9,282 bases of DNA. It comes from Gemmatimonadota bacterium (GTDB lineage Bacteria > Gemmatimonadota > Gemmatimonadetes > Gemmatimonadales > GWC2-71-9). Position 1 is the first letter of the stretch. The number at the start of each line of letters is the position of its first letter. The notes below the pieces were generated by a model that did not search any database, was not told the origin of the DNA, and saw only the letters and a program-made list of their open reading frames with translations. Made by a program: the position numbers and the translations under genes. The stretch spans positions 1-9,282 of the forward strand of contig QHTP01000235.1 of NCBI GenBank assembly GCA_003220855.1, given 5' to 3'. Of this stretch, positions 1 to 6,356 are shown piece after piece.

Positions 1-212
1 ACCCGCGCCACGTCGCGCTGGGAGAGAGAGCGCGCCGCGATCACTATTTCGTCGTAGGTCGCGCCACTCGCGCACGCCGCCGCGATCACGGCGCCCATCG
101 AGGTGCCCACGAGGTGCGAGGGCGTGAGGCCGGCCTCGGTGAGGGCCTTCCAGGCGCCGGCGTGGGCGAGGCTCTTCGCGCCGCCGCCGCTGAAGACCGC
201 TACCACTCTCAC
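1..212 (-). CDS. Patatin-like phospholipase, N-terminal fragment
   Basis: This is the first 70 codons of a patatin-family serine hydrolase; the rest lies beyond the left edge. Patatin-like enzymes cleave acyl ester bonds of phospholipids or lipids with a Ser-Asp dyad. Visible here are the glycine-rich oxyanion-hole motif GGGAKS (residues 9-14, after a short hydrophobic beta strand) and the nucleophile elbow GTSMG (36-40, Ser38). The catalytic Asp is not in the window. No signal peptide is visible before the GGGAKS strand, so the enzyme is probably cytoplasmic or peripheral to the membrane. The start is a GTG at 212. A second in-frame GTG at 206 has a better-spaced GGAG and is equally possible. 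The gene follows the thioesterase on the same strand, separated by a palindromic repeat element, which suggests a shared acyl-lipid theme. Family assignment is secure; substrate is unknown. Confidence 0.88.
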   Translation of the reverse strand, partial: MRVVAVFSGGGAKSLAHAGAWKALTEAGLTPSHLVGTSMGAVIAAACASGATYDEIVIAARSLSQRDVAR

Positions 213-223
213 CGCTCCACCCC

Positions 224-326
224 AATGCGAAATTCGGAATGCGGAATGCGGAATGGCAGTGCGAGCGTCCCTGGGCAGAGATGCTTCACTTCAATTCCGC
301 ATTCCGCATTCCGCATTCCGCATTCG
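224..326. repeat. Palindromic element 1: inverted arrays of a 7-bp unit
   Basis: The left arm (224-254) and right arm (294-324) are inverted repeats that match at 29 of 31 positions, with the inner 20 bp perfect and a 39-nt spacer. Each arm is four tandem heptamers: AATGCGG-type on the left, ATTCCGC on the right. The right arm runs on to 326 and touches the thioesterase stop codon (329-327, minus strand). The left arm ends about 11 bp before the patatin start. The element therefore makes up nearly all of the intergenic gap. In RNA it would fold into a long stem-loop and could act as a REP-like attenuator or mRNA-stabilising structure; that role is inferred. There is no T-run for an intrinsic terminator. 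Confidence 0.88.
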
Positions 327-812
327 TCACTCCCCCGCACCAGTATCGTATCTGCGGTCCATCACCCGAGAAGCGCGCCGTTTCGCCGCCCGGTTATACC
401 GCCGCTTCTCGTCGGGCGTCTCGGGCACGACCGGCGGCACCTCGGTGGGGACGCCCGTGTCGTCCAGCGCCACGTACGTGACGTAGCACGAGTTGGTGTG
501 CCGCTTCTCGCCCGTGAGCACATTCTCGGCGATGATCTTCACGCCCACTTCCATCGAGGTGCGGCCCGCGAAGTTGACGCGCGAGTACGCAGTCAGGAGC
601 TCGCCCACATGGATCGGCTCCTTGAAGTCCACCTTGTCGACCGACACGATGACGCACGGCTTCGAGGCGTGGCAGATCGCGGCCACGGCGGCCACCCGGT
701 CCACGAGCGACAGAATCACGCCCCCGAACACGTTGCCCATGATGTTCGCGTGCTGCGGCATCATCAGCTCGGACATGATCGTTTCGGAATCGCGGGGATG
801 CTTCGGCTGCAT
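327..812 (-). CDS. Acyl-CoA thioesterase, hotdog fold (YciA/BACH type)
   Basis: This 161-residue protein fits the single-hotdog acyl-CoA thioesterases, which hydrolyse acyl-CoA to free fatty acid and CoA in the cytoplasm and usually work as oligomers. The N-terminal segment has the family signature: Asn23, then GNVFGG (26-31) leading into the hotdog helix with Asp38. This is followed by the conserved strand around VDKVDFKEPIHVGE (58-71). Residues after about 120 form a proline- and arginine-rich basic tail that looks disordered. The ATG shares its first base with the TGA of nadE (TGATG), so translation is probably coupled to nadE, and no good ribosome binding site is needed or seen. Exact acyl-chain specificity cannot be read from the sequence. 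Confidence 0.9.
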   Translation of the reverse strand: MQPKHPRDSETIMSELMMPQHANIMGNVFGGVILSLVDRVAAVAAICHASKPCVIVSVDKVDFKEPIHVGELLTAYSRVNFAGRTSMEVGVKIIAENVLTGEKRHTNSCYVTYVALDDTGVPTEVPPVVPETPDEKRRYNRAAKRRASRVMDRRYDTGAGE

Positions 813-2680
813 CAGTAGTCCACCGGTCTCAGGTAGAACTCGCCGATCGCCGTCTGCGACATCACCGCGACCGTCGGGAGGCGCCGTTTCCAGTGGGTCG
901 AGTCGAGCCGCCGCGCCACCTTCTCCACCTCTTCGCGGGTGAAGCCGCGGGCCACGATGTCCTGGGGTTTCATGCCGCGGATCAGGTAGTAGAGGATCCG
1001 GTCCACCTTGTCGTAGCTGATGCCGTAATCGCCCTCGGTGGTCTGGCCGGGGACCAGATCGGGCGTGGGCGGCTTGCGGAGAATCACATCCGGAACGCCG
1101 ACGTGACGCGCCAGGGCGCGTACTTGCGTCTTGAACAGGTCGCCCAGCGGGTTCACCGGCGGCGTGTCGTCGGCGTGCCAGGTGAAGTAGCCGAGCAGCC
1201 GCTCCGACTTGTTGCTGGTGCCGATGGGCAGGGCTTTGTGCTTGGCGGACAGGTCGAACAGCACGATCATCCGCTCGCGTGCCATCACGTTGCCGCGGCG
1301 GGTGGGATCGGCGTCACCATTCTCTTGCACTTGAGAGAGATAGCCATCCACCGCGGCGGTGATGTCGATGGTGAGCGCCGCGATCCCCAGTTGGTCGATG
1401 ACGAGCTGGGCATGTTGCAGGCTCTCAGGGGACGACGTCTTGTACGGCATTCGCACGGCGATGACGTTCTCTTTGCCGAGTGCCTCGACGGCGAGAAACG
1501 CCGTGAGCGACGAGTCCACCCCCCCCGACAGCCCGACGATGGCCTTGGTGAACCCACGGCGCCGCACGACTTCGTCCTTGAGGAAGCTCGTCAGCCAGCG
1601 GCGCGCGAGATCGGGATCGATGGCGAGCGGGTCTCCTTCCTCCACACCCTTTCCGAACACGTGAATCGGGGAAACGGGAATGGGGAAAGGGGAAACCTGA
1701 GAACCGTTCGTGGCCGGATCGAACTGCGGCGCTCGCGCTTTCCCTTTCCCCTTTCCCCTTTCCTCTTTCCCGAGGTTCTTGATGAGATGCGGCAGGTTGA
1801 CCTCGAGGTCGGCAAGCAGGGGAGCCTCCGCCCGCGCCCGCGTCAGCTCCTCGAAGTCGACGTCGTAGGTGAGCACCGCCTCTTCGAACAGCGGCCCACG
1901 CAGCACGATCTCCCCGCCCGGGCTCACGATCACCGAGCCACCCGGGAACCCCTTCCCTCCCTCGAACCCCACCAGGCTCGCGAACGCGACCCACACGCCG
2001 TGCTCGTCCGCGATGCCCTTGAGGATCCGCTCCCACCGCACCACGCTGGCGGGCAACCGGGTCCCCTCCTCGTCCATCCCCGTGCCCCGAGCCGGTGACG
2101 CGCTCGGCACGATCACGAGCTGCGCACCCTGGAGCGCCGCGATCGTCCCCGTGATCGAGTGCCAGGCGTCCTCGCAGATGAGGATCGCCACCCGCCCAAA
2201 GCGCGTGTCGAACGCCTGGATCTCGCGCCCCCGCTCCACGAACCGCTCCTCGTCGAACACGCCGTAGGTCGGCAGGAACACCTTGCGGTGGACGTGGAGG
2301 ATACGGGATGAAGCGTTCTCGGGTGAGGCGTTCCTGGATGAAGCGTTGTCGGGAGAGACGTTGCCGAGCGAGGCGTAAAGACAAGAGTTGTAGAAGTGGT
2401 TTTGGAACACCTCGTAGAACCCCACAGCGACGTCGACTGGATGGGCTCCGGCTGCTGCATGCTCGACGGTGAGATCGCGGAACAGCGTCCCCGCGGTCAC
2501 GGCGACGTCGCGTACGCCACCCTCGACGAAGTAGCCCGAGGTCGCGGTCTCGGGGAAAATCACCAGGTCGACCGGGGGGTCGAGCGTGGCGATCTGCGCC
2601 AGCACGCCGCCGATCTTTTGGAGATTGGCGGCATAGTCGCCCTTGCTGGGGCGGATCTGAGCGATCGCGAGGCGAGGCAT
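812..2680 (-). CDS. nadE: Glutamine-dependent NAD+ synthetase (two-domain)
   Basis: This 622-residue enzyme makes NAD+ from nicotinic acid adenine dinucleotide, ATP and glutamine, the last step of NAD synthesis. Residues 1-300 form a nitrilase-type glutaminase with the triad Glu44 (FPET), Lys133 (HRKVFLPTYG) and Cys169 (LICEDAW). Residues 345-622 form the synthetase domain, with the pyrophosphatase P-loop SGGVDSS (385-391), GTSNKSE (487-493) and NPLGDLFKTQV (510-520). Two low-complexity insertions stand out: a pentapeptide repeat at 107-126 in the glutaminase domain and a basic/proline-rich linker at about 303-338 encoded by a palindromic repeat. The start is ATG 2680, where the conserved strand PRLAIAQIRP begins. 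The frame stays open 29 codons further upstream, but that stretch shows no homology. There is no Shine-Dalgarno; a TATCTT box at -13 to -8 suggests a leaderless mRNA. All catalytic motifs are intact, so the gene is likely functional. Confidence 0.95.
   Translation of the reverse strand: MPRLAIAQIRPSKGDYAANLQKIGGVLAQIATLDPPVDLVIFPETATSGYFVEGGVRDVAVTAGTLFRDLTVEHAAAGAHPVDVAVGFYEVFQNHFYNSCLYASLGNVSPDNASSRNASPENASSRILHVHRKVFLPTYGVFDEERFVERGREIQAFDTRFGRVAILICEDAWHSITGTIAALQGAQLVIVPSASPARGTGMDEEGTRLPASVVRWERILKGIADEHGVWVAFASLVGFEGGKGFPGGSVIVSPGGEIVLRGPLFEEAVLTYDVDFEELTRARAEAPLLADLEVNLPHLIKNLGKEERGKGKGKARAPQFDPATNGSQVSPFPIPVSPIHVFGKGVEEGDPLAIDPDLARRWLTSFLKDEVVRRRGFTKAIVGLSGGVDSSLTAFLAVEALGKENVIAVRMPYKTSSPESLQHAQLVIDQLGIAALTIDITAAVDGYLSQVQENGDADPTRRGNVMARERMIVLFDLSAKHKALPIGTSNKSERLLGYFTWHADDTPPVNPLGDLFKTQVRALARHVGVPDVILRKPPTPDLVPGQTTEGDYGISYDKVDRILYYLIRGMKPQDIVARGFTREEVEKVARRLDSTHWKRRLPTVAVMSQTAIGEFYLRPVDY
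1668..1772. repeat. Palindromic element 2 inside nadE: inverted arrays of a 7-bp unit
   Basis: The left arm (1668-1695) is four heptamers, GGGGAAA with one CGGGAAT variant. The right arm (1745-1772) is four TTTCCCC-type heptamers in inverted orientation, with one more partial unit inside it (1739-1744). Arm pairing is 24 of 28, with the innermost 14 bp perfect. The whole block is 105 bp, exactly 35 codons, so the nadE frame is kept. On the minus strand it encodes a Lys/Gly-rich stretch, then a spacer, then a Pro-rich stretch, between the glutaminase and synthetase domains. Confidence 0.85.
2306..2380. repeat. 15-bp direct tandem repeat inside nadE
   Basis: About 4.7 copies of a 15-bp unit (consensus near GGATGAAGCGTTCTC on the plus strand) occupy 2306-2380. 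Copies one and three differ at a single base, which suggests 30-bp duplication steps. On the minus strand the repeat encodes the pentapeptides NVSPD, NASSR, NASPE and NASSR (residues 107-126). They sit in a loop between two conserved segments of the glutaminase domain, before HRKVFLPTYG. As 15 is a multiple of three, copy-number change would not break the frame. Confidence 0.85.
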
Positions 2681-2687
2681 GGGATAA

Positions 2688-2693
2688 AAGATA
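2688..2693 (-). promoter_or_regulatory. Candidate -10 box of leaderless nadE
   Basis: TATCTT lies at -13 to -8 from the nadE ATG on the minus strand and fits the TANNNT pattern seen at leaderless genes. No Shine-Dalgarno and no clear -35 box are visible. This is a weak call on its own; similar boxes occur before crcB and the porin gene. Confidence 0.35.
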
Positions 2694-2732
2694 GGGGGAA
2701 TGAGCACGAGCGGGTGAGCATCCCCGTTCGTC

Positions 2733-2750
2733 CCCGCCCTGAAGGGCGGG
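2733..2750. other. Perfect GC-rich hairpin in the nadE-crcB divergent region
   Basis: CCCGCCCT and AGGGCGGG form a perfect 8-bp inverted repeat with a 2-nt centre, folding as a 7-bp stem with a TGAA loop. It sits in the shared upstream region of two divergent genes and has no T-run. It could be a bidirectional regulatory or insulating hairpin, or a scar resembling the end hairpins of IS200/IS605-type elements. No transposase or TnpB is nearby, so its origin is open. Confidence 0.45.
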
Positions 2751-2784
2751 CTCGGCCCACGGACCACAACGGGGGAGGAGTCCT

Positions 2785-2790
2785 TATTAT
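2785..2790 (+). promoter_or_regulatory. Candidate -10 box of crcB
   Basis: TATTAT (five of six matches to TATAAT) lies exactly at -12 to -7 from the crcB ATG at 2797, which would place transcription start at or very near that ATG. A purine-rich GGGGGAGGAG at 2771-2780 could instead be a Shine-Dalgarno for a GTG at 2791, with a 10-nt spacer. The two readings exclude each other. Confidence 0.4.
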
Positions 2791-2796
2791 GTGCGC

Positions 2797-3165
2797 ATGA
2801 TCGCCTACATCGCCCTCGGCGGCATCCTCGGTACGCTGGCGCGCTACCTGGTGCAGGGCGTGCTGCAGACCCGCAGCGGGACCTTTCCCACGGGCACGCT
2901 CGCGATCAACCTCGCCGGCTCGTTTCTGCTCGGGTTCATCATGCGGTTCGCTACCGGCTCCACGGTCGTCACGCCGGAGCTGCGCGGCGGCCTCACGATC
3001 GGGTTCTGCGGCGCATTCACGACGATGAGCACGTTCAGCTACGAGAGCATCCGGCTGCTCGGCGACGGCGAGTACTGGTACGCGGGGTTATACATGGGCG
3101 GCACCATCGTCGGCTGCCTCGCGGCCGTGATCACGGGAACGGCGCTGGCGAGCAAACTGCTGTGA
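2797..3165 (+). CDS. crcB: Fluoride ion channel CrcB/Fluc
   Basis: This is a small (122-residue) four-helix inner-membrane protein of the CrcB/Fluc family, which forms dual-topology dimers that export fluoride and protect enzymes such as enolase. The family landmarks are present: GGILGTLARY near the N-terminus, AINLAGSFLLGF with the pore Asn in the second helix, and GFCGAFTTMSTFS, the Thr/Ser/Phe-rich third-helix break that lines the fluoride path. Length and spacing are normal. ATG 2797 is preferred because a TATTAT box stands at the leaderless distance and the protein then begins MIAYIALGG. GTG 2791, two codons upstream, is the alternative. The gene is divergent from nadE and overlaps nothing downstream; DUF190 follows at once in the same operon. 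Confidence 0.93.
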   Translation: MIAYIALGGILGTLARYLVQGVLQTRSGTFPTGTLAINLAGSFLLGFIMRFATGSTVVTPELRGGLTIGFCGAFTTMSTFSYESIRLLGDGEYWYAGLYMGGTIVGCLAAVITGTALASKLL

Positions 3166-3167
3166 CG

Positions 3168-3177
3168 GGAGGGGGGG
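3168..3177 (+). promoter_or_regulatory. Strong ribosome binding site of the DUF190 gene
   Basis: A run of GGAGGGGGGG just after the crcB stop stands about 5 nt before ATG 3183. It decides between that ATG and the upstream in-frame GTG at 3162, which overlaps the crcB stop. Confidence 0.55.
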
Positions 3178-3182
3178 GCCCC

Positions 3183-3575
3183 ATGCCGCATCGCTTCAAG
3201 GGTGAGCGCACGCTGATGCGAATCTTCATCGGCGAGAGCGACAAGTATCACGGCAAGCCGCTGTACGAGGCGCTGCTCGAGAAGCTGCGCGCCAAGGGGC
3301 TGGCCGGCGCGACCGTGCTGCGCGGTGTGGCCGGCTTCGGTGCATCCAGTATGATGCACACCGACAAGGTACTGCGGCTCTCGCTCGACCTGCCGCTCAT
3401 CATCGAGATCGTGGAGACCGAAGAGACGATCCAGTCGATCCTGCCCGACCTGGATGAGATGATCGGGGGCGGGCTGGTCACACTGGAGCGCGCGCGGGTG
3501 ATTCTGTATCGGCCGGCCAACGCGCGGAGCAGTCAGCAGGAGCTGCACCGGATCGAGGGGCTCGAGCCGGAGTAG
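3183..3575 (+). CDS. DUF190 family protein, crcB partner
   Basis: This 130-residue soluble protein matches the DUF190 family, small alpha/beta proteins related in fold to PII (GlnB) signalling proteins. Recognisable parts are the first strand MRIFIGESDKYHGKPLY, the GATVLRGVAGFG segment, the basic LRLSLDLPLIIEIVE strand and the ERARVILYR C-terminal strand. DUF190 genes are commonly found beside crcB, and here the gene starts 17 bp after the crcB stop behind a strong ribosome binding site. A role in fluoride response or channel regulation is therefore a reasonable inference; no biochemical function is established from the sequence. The ATG at 3183 is preferred to GTG 3162. A short charged tail (about 20 residues) follows the domain. 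Its stop is only 6 bp from the stop of the convergent permease gene. Confidence 0.88.
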   Translation: MPHRFKGERTLMRIFIGESDKYHGKPLYEALLEKLRAKGLAGATVLRGVAGFGASSMMHTDKVLRLSLDLPLIIEIVETEETIQSILPDLDEMIGGGLVTLERARVILYRPANARSSQQELHRIEGLEPE

Positions 3576-3581
3576 GCGGTA

Positions 3582-4880
3582 TCACGGCTTCGCCGGCTTC
3601 ACCGTCCAGCTCAGCGCATATGCCCCCACCAGCAACGCCAGCGCTTCCGCCACAAGCCCCGGCCGGCCGAGCGCCGTCCCCACGAACAGCGCCGCGTAGA
3701 CCCCGACGAACGCGAGCGGCACCCAGGGAAACCCCGGCACCAGAAACGGCGCCCCCGGCTGGCGCGCGCGCAGCCGGAACAGCGACAGCACCGTGAAACT
3801 GTCGATCACGAGAATCACCGTGATGGCGAGGCCCAGCAGGGACTCGAACGAGCCCGTGGTGGCGAGCGCGATCGCCACCGCGCCCACGAGCAGCATCGCG
3901 ACCCACGGCGTGCCGCCGGCGTTGACGAGTGCCAGCGCGCGCGGGCCCAGCCCCTCGCGCGCCAGCCCGAACAGCACGCGCGGCGTCACGAAGATGTTCC
4001 CGTTCAACGACGCCAGCACCACGAGCACCGCCAGCGCGGCCACGAGGCTGCCGCCGCGTGCCCCGGTGAGCTCGGCCGCCACGTCTCCCGGCGCCAGGTT
4101 CGAGGCGGCGATGCGGTCGATCGACAGCACCTGGAAAAAGGCCGCGTTGAGGAGCAGATAGAGCGCCGCCGCAATCGCGATCCCGCCCAGCAGGATGCGC
4201 GGCAGGGTGCGACCGGGGTCGACCACCTCTTCCGCGATCTTGGCGACGTCGAGATAGCCGTAGTACGTCCAGATCACTGCCTGGGACGCGAGCGCCAGCG
4301 CGACGAGCGTCGCGCCACCCGTCGGCGCCGTGGGGAGCGTCGAGTGCCAACCGGCACCGCTGCCGAAGGCGAAGGCCAGCACGACGACGCCCGTCAGCGC
4401 CAGCACTTTTGCCCCGGTCACGAGGTTCTGCACCCAGCGCCCCGACGCGACCCCGGCGAGATTGATTGCCGTGAAAAGGGCCGCCAGCCCCGCCCCGACC
4501 CAGCGCGTGTGGCCCGCGTCGAGGCCCGCGAGCCGGCCGGTGTACTCTCCGGCCACGACCGCGATCCCCGCGATCGCGGCGGGATAGATCGCCAGTCCCT
4601 CGACCCAGCCCACCACGAAGCCGGCGCGCGGGCCGAACGCCTCGCGCACGTACACGTACTTCCCGCCGGCGGCGGGGTGGCGCGTCGCGAGCTCGGCGAA
4701 GCAGAGCGCGCCCAACAGCGCCAGCGCCCCGCCCGCGATCCAGGCGACGAAGGTGAGCCATGGGCGGCCCAGCCGCGCAGCTACGAGACCGGGCGTGCGG
4801 AAGATCCCCGACCCGACCATGATCCCGACGACCATGGCGAGCCCGTCCAGCAACCGCAGCGATCGTTTGAGGTCCGTCAT
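3582..4880 (-). CDS. APC-superfamily amino-acid permease
   Basis: This 432-residue polytopic membrane protein has about twelve hydrophobic segments and belongs to the amino acid-polyamine-organocation superfamily, closest in feel to the LAT/SteT-like exchangers. Helix 1 carries the substrate-binding break GSGIF (residues 23-27, in GIMVGSGIFRTPG). Helix 2 ends with FAELATRHPAAGGKYVYVREAFG, the family's conserved cytoplasmic loop. The sixth-helix region has YYGYLDVAKIAEEVVDPGRT (206-225), followed by the TPRVLFGLAREG motif (299-310). Substrate and direction cannot be told. ATG 4880 is chosen because the homologous N-terminus begins MTDLKRSLRLLDG; the frame remains open upstream, but there it is antisense to the DUF4384 polyglycine tail and has no homology. 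No Shine-Dalgarno is visible. It stands alone, behind a terminator. Confidence 0.9.
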   Translation of the reverse strand: MTDLKRSLRLLDGLAMVVGIMVGSGIFRTPGLVAARLGRPWLTFVAWIAGGALALLGALCFAELATRHPAAGGKYVYVREAFGPRAGFVVGWVEGLAIYPAAIAGIAVVAGEYTGRLAGLDAGHTRWVGAGLAALFTAINLAGVASGRWVQNLVTGAKVLALTGVVVLAFAFGSGAGWHSTLPTAPTGGATLVALALASQAVIWTYYGYLDVAKIAEEVVDPGRTLPRILLGGIAIAAALYLLLNAAFFQVLSIDRIAASNLAPGDVAAELTGARGGSLVAALAVLVVLASLNGNIFVTPRVLFGLAREGLGPRALALVNAGGTPWVAMLLVGAVAIALATTGSFESLLGLAITVILVIDSFTVLSLFRLRARQPGAPFLVPGFPWVPLAFVGVYAALFVGTALGRPGLVAEALALLVGAYALSWTVKPAKP

Positions 4881-4899
4881 GGCGGGGGAATGTGCATCG

Positions 4900-4930
4900 A
4901 AAAAAACAGGGGCGCAGCATGCTGCGCCCC
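4900..4930 (-). terminator. Rho-independent terminator of the DUF4384 gene
   Basis: Positions 4909-4930 are a perfect 22-bp palindrome that folds as a 9-bp GC-rich stem (GGGGCGCAG with CTGCGCCCC) and a CATG tetraloop. On the minus strand it is followed by TG and then seven T residues (4906-4900). It lies 23 bp after the DUF4384 stop and 20 bp before the permease start, so the two genes are separate transcription units. The plus-strand side has no T-run. Confidence 0.88.
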
Positions 4931-4953
4931 TACCGAACGCCTCATCGACTTGT

Positions 4954-6252
4954 CTACGGGTGCCGGCGACCGCCCCCGCCCCCGCCCCCACCACCTCCGC
5001 CGCCGCGACTGCCGCCGCCTCCACCACCGCCGCCACCACGACTGACAGACCCCCCGCCGCCGCCGCCCCCACCACCACTATGGCTCGGCGAAGCGGACGA
5101 GCCGCGGTCACGGCTCCCGGAGTCGCGCGGCCGCGCGACCGGAGCGGGCCGATCAGTGCCACGCGACGGCTCTCGCCGCTCGGGCTGTGCCCGCGAGGCA
5201 GGCTGGTCAGCAGGCCGATCTGGGCGGTCCTGCCGGTTTCTCACGTCGGGCCGGTCGCTCTGATTCGGGCGATCGGGAAAATCGGACCGCGCGCGCACGG
5301 GGAATGCCGCCGAGCGCACCCGAACGCCGCGCGGGTCCGAGCGCGTGACGTAATTCAAGGGAGAACGGGCCCGCGGTGCGATCCCGCCCGTGTTCACGTT
5401 GGTCCCGAGCCCATCTTTGAAATACAGGCCGGACCCGACGCCGGGCCGCAAGCGATTCACGAACAGGTTGTGCGGCGGATTGTAGAACGTGGCGCCGCCC
5501 GTGTAGTAGATGAACGGGCGATACACGAAGGGCTGCCGGAAGCCGAAACCGAACCCGCCGAAACCGAATCCACCGAAGAAGAACGGATCGTAGAACGGAC
5601 TGTAGTACGACCCGCAATAGAACGGATCATAGAAGAACGGATCGTAGCACGAGCCGAAGCCGTAACGATAGGGCCAGCCGTAGCCGAAGCCGGCGGAGTA
5701 GTACGACGGGTAGTAATCGCGGTAGGCCCGTTGCGCAGAGACCACGTAGCTCGTGGCGTCGTAGTCGAAGTGGCCGTCCGGAATCATGCGCTGCGCGATG
5801 TCGACCAGCGCCGCTTCCTTGTCGTCACCCGCGTCACGTACGTCGAGCACGCGGTAGTCCCAATGATCGCCCCGCACGAACGCGTCGAACTTGAACGGCG
5901 TCGCCGAGCGGGCGGCGAGCACCAGGCCCGAGCCTTCGCGCTCGTCGACGTAGAACGCCTCACGGTCGCCGCGGCCGCGCACTTCGATCGTCTCGCCGCC
6001 GCGCACGAACGCGTCGTCGCCCGGGTCGAGCGGGAACAGCACCCGCACCCGGCCGTCGGCGTCGGCGCGCAGCACGACGACGTAGCCGTCGTCGCCCAGG
6101 CGGACGTTGACGCGCGCCTTATCGCCACGCTGATAATTGTCGTGATTGAGCCAGACTTTGACCGGTGGATCGTCGCTCACGACTCGAGCGGACGCCGCGT
6201 TCGCGGGAGCGAGCGCGGAGCCTACGAGCGAGAGCATCAATGGAAGCAGCAT
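4954..6252 (-). CDS. Secreted DUF4384 protein with Tyr/Phe/Gly-rich and polyglycine regions
   Basis: This 432-residue exported protein has four zones. Residues 1-19 are a hydrophobic signal peptide ending ANA. Residues about 28-135 form a DUF4384-like beta domain: VKVWLNHDNYQRGDKARVNV, then DGYVVVLRADADGRVRVLFP, then a GGETIEV strand. Residues 178-262 are a low-complexity stretch rich in Tyr, Phe, Gly and Pro with repeated YDPFF/FGGFGFG motifs and only two cysteines. Residues 320-432 are an Arg/Asp/Pro/Ser-rich tail ending in three runs of 9 to 12 glycines and RRHP. DUF4384 domains occur in secreted or periplasmic proteins of unclear function. The aromatic/glycine zone suggests a surface, matrix or phase-separating role (inference). 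AGAGG stands 8 nt before the ATG. The gene ends in a strong terminator. Confidence 0.82.
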   Translation of the reverse strand: MLLPLMLSLVGSALAPANAASARVVSDDPPVKVWLNHDNYQRGDKARVNVRLGDDGYVVVLRADADGRVRVLFPLDPGDDAFVRGGETIEVRGRGDREAFYVDEREGSGLVLAARSATPFKFDAFVRGDHWDYRVLDVRDAGDDKEAALVDIAQRMIPDGHFDYDATSYVVSAQRAYRDYYPSYYSAGFGYGWPYRYGFGSCYDPFFYDPFYCGSYYSPFYDPFFFGGFGFGGFGFGFRQPFVYRPFIYYTGGATFYNPPHNLFVNRLRPGVGSGLYFKDGLGTNVNTGGIAPRARSPLNYVTRSDPRGVRVRSAAFPVRARSDFPDRPNQSDRPDVRNRQDRPDRPADQPASRAQPERREPSRGTDRPAPVARPRDSGSRDRGSSASPSHSGGGGGGGGGSVSRGGGGGGGGGSRGGGGGGGGGGGGRRHP

Positions 6253-6264
6253 GGGTTTATCCTC

Positions 6265-6294
6265 TATATACCCTCATCCCTGGCAAGCGATCAA
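6265..6294 (-). promoter_or_regulatory. Possible promoter of the DUF4384 gene
   Basis: On the minus strand TTGATC (near 6294-6289) and TATATA (6270-6265) are spaced by 18 nt, in a locally AT-richer patch. Transcription would then start within about 10 nt of the ATG, partly inside the AGAGG ribosome binding site, which weakens the call. Confidence 0.25.
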
Positions 6295-6356
6295 GAAGCA
6301 TGCCGGTTCCTTTGGGACCGCATCCCGCGCCGCGGGTTAAGGGGTGACCCACCTGG

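Noticed and set aside
224..326. Element 1 as an intrinsic terminator or CRISPR fragment
   Set aside because: No T-run on either strand, and the repeats are contiguous heptamers without spacers.
893..2098. Long plus-strand open frame opposite nadE
   Set aside because: His/Arg/Gly-rich shadow translation of a strongly supported nadE; such frames are common in high-GC DNA.
2681..2767. 29-codon N-terminal extension of nadE up to an in-frame start at 2767
   Set aside because: The extension is proline-rich with no homology, runs into the crcB upstream region, and the conserved NadE N-terminus begins exactly at ATG 2680.
2700..2796. Fluoride (crcB-motif) riboswitch upstream of crcB
   Set aside because: I could not match the conserved pseudoknot segments by eye, and the -10 box next to the start leaves no room for a leader RNA. 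A covariance-model search would settle it.
4960..5085. Clustered short repeats considered as CRISPR or minisatellite
   Set aside because: They are glycine codons (GGN) of one reading frame, with no spacers of even length.
4881..5162. 94-codon N-terminal extension of the permease frame
   Set aside because: It is an Ala/Val-rich reading opposite the polyglycine tail of the DUF4384 gene and crosses the terminator; APC homology begins at ATG 4880.
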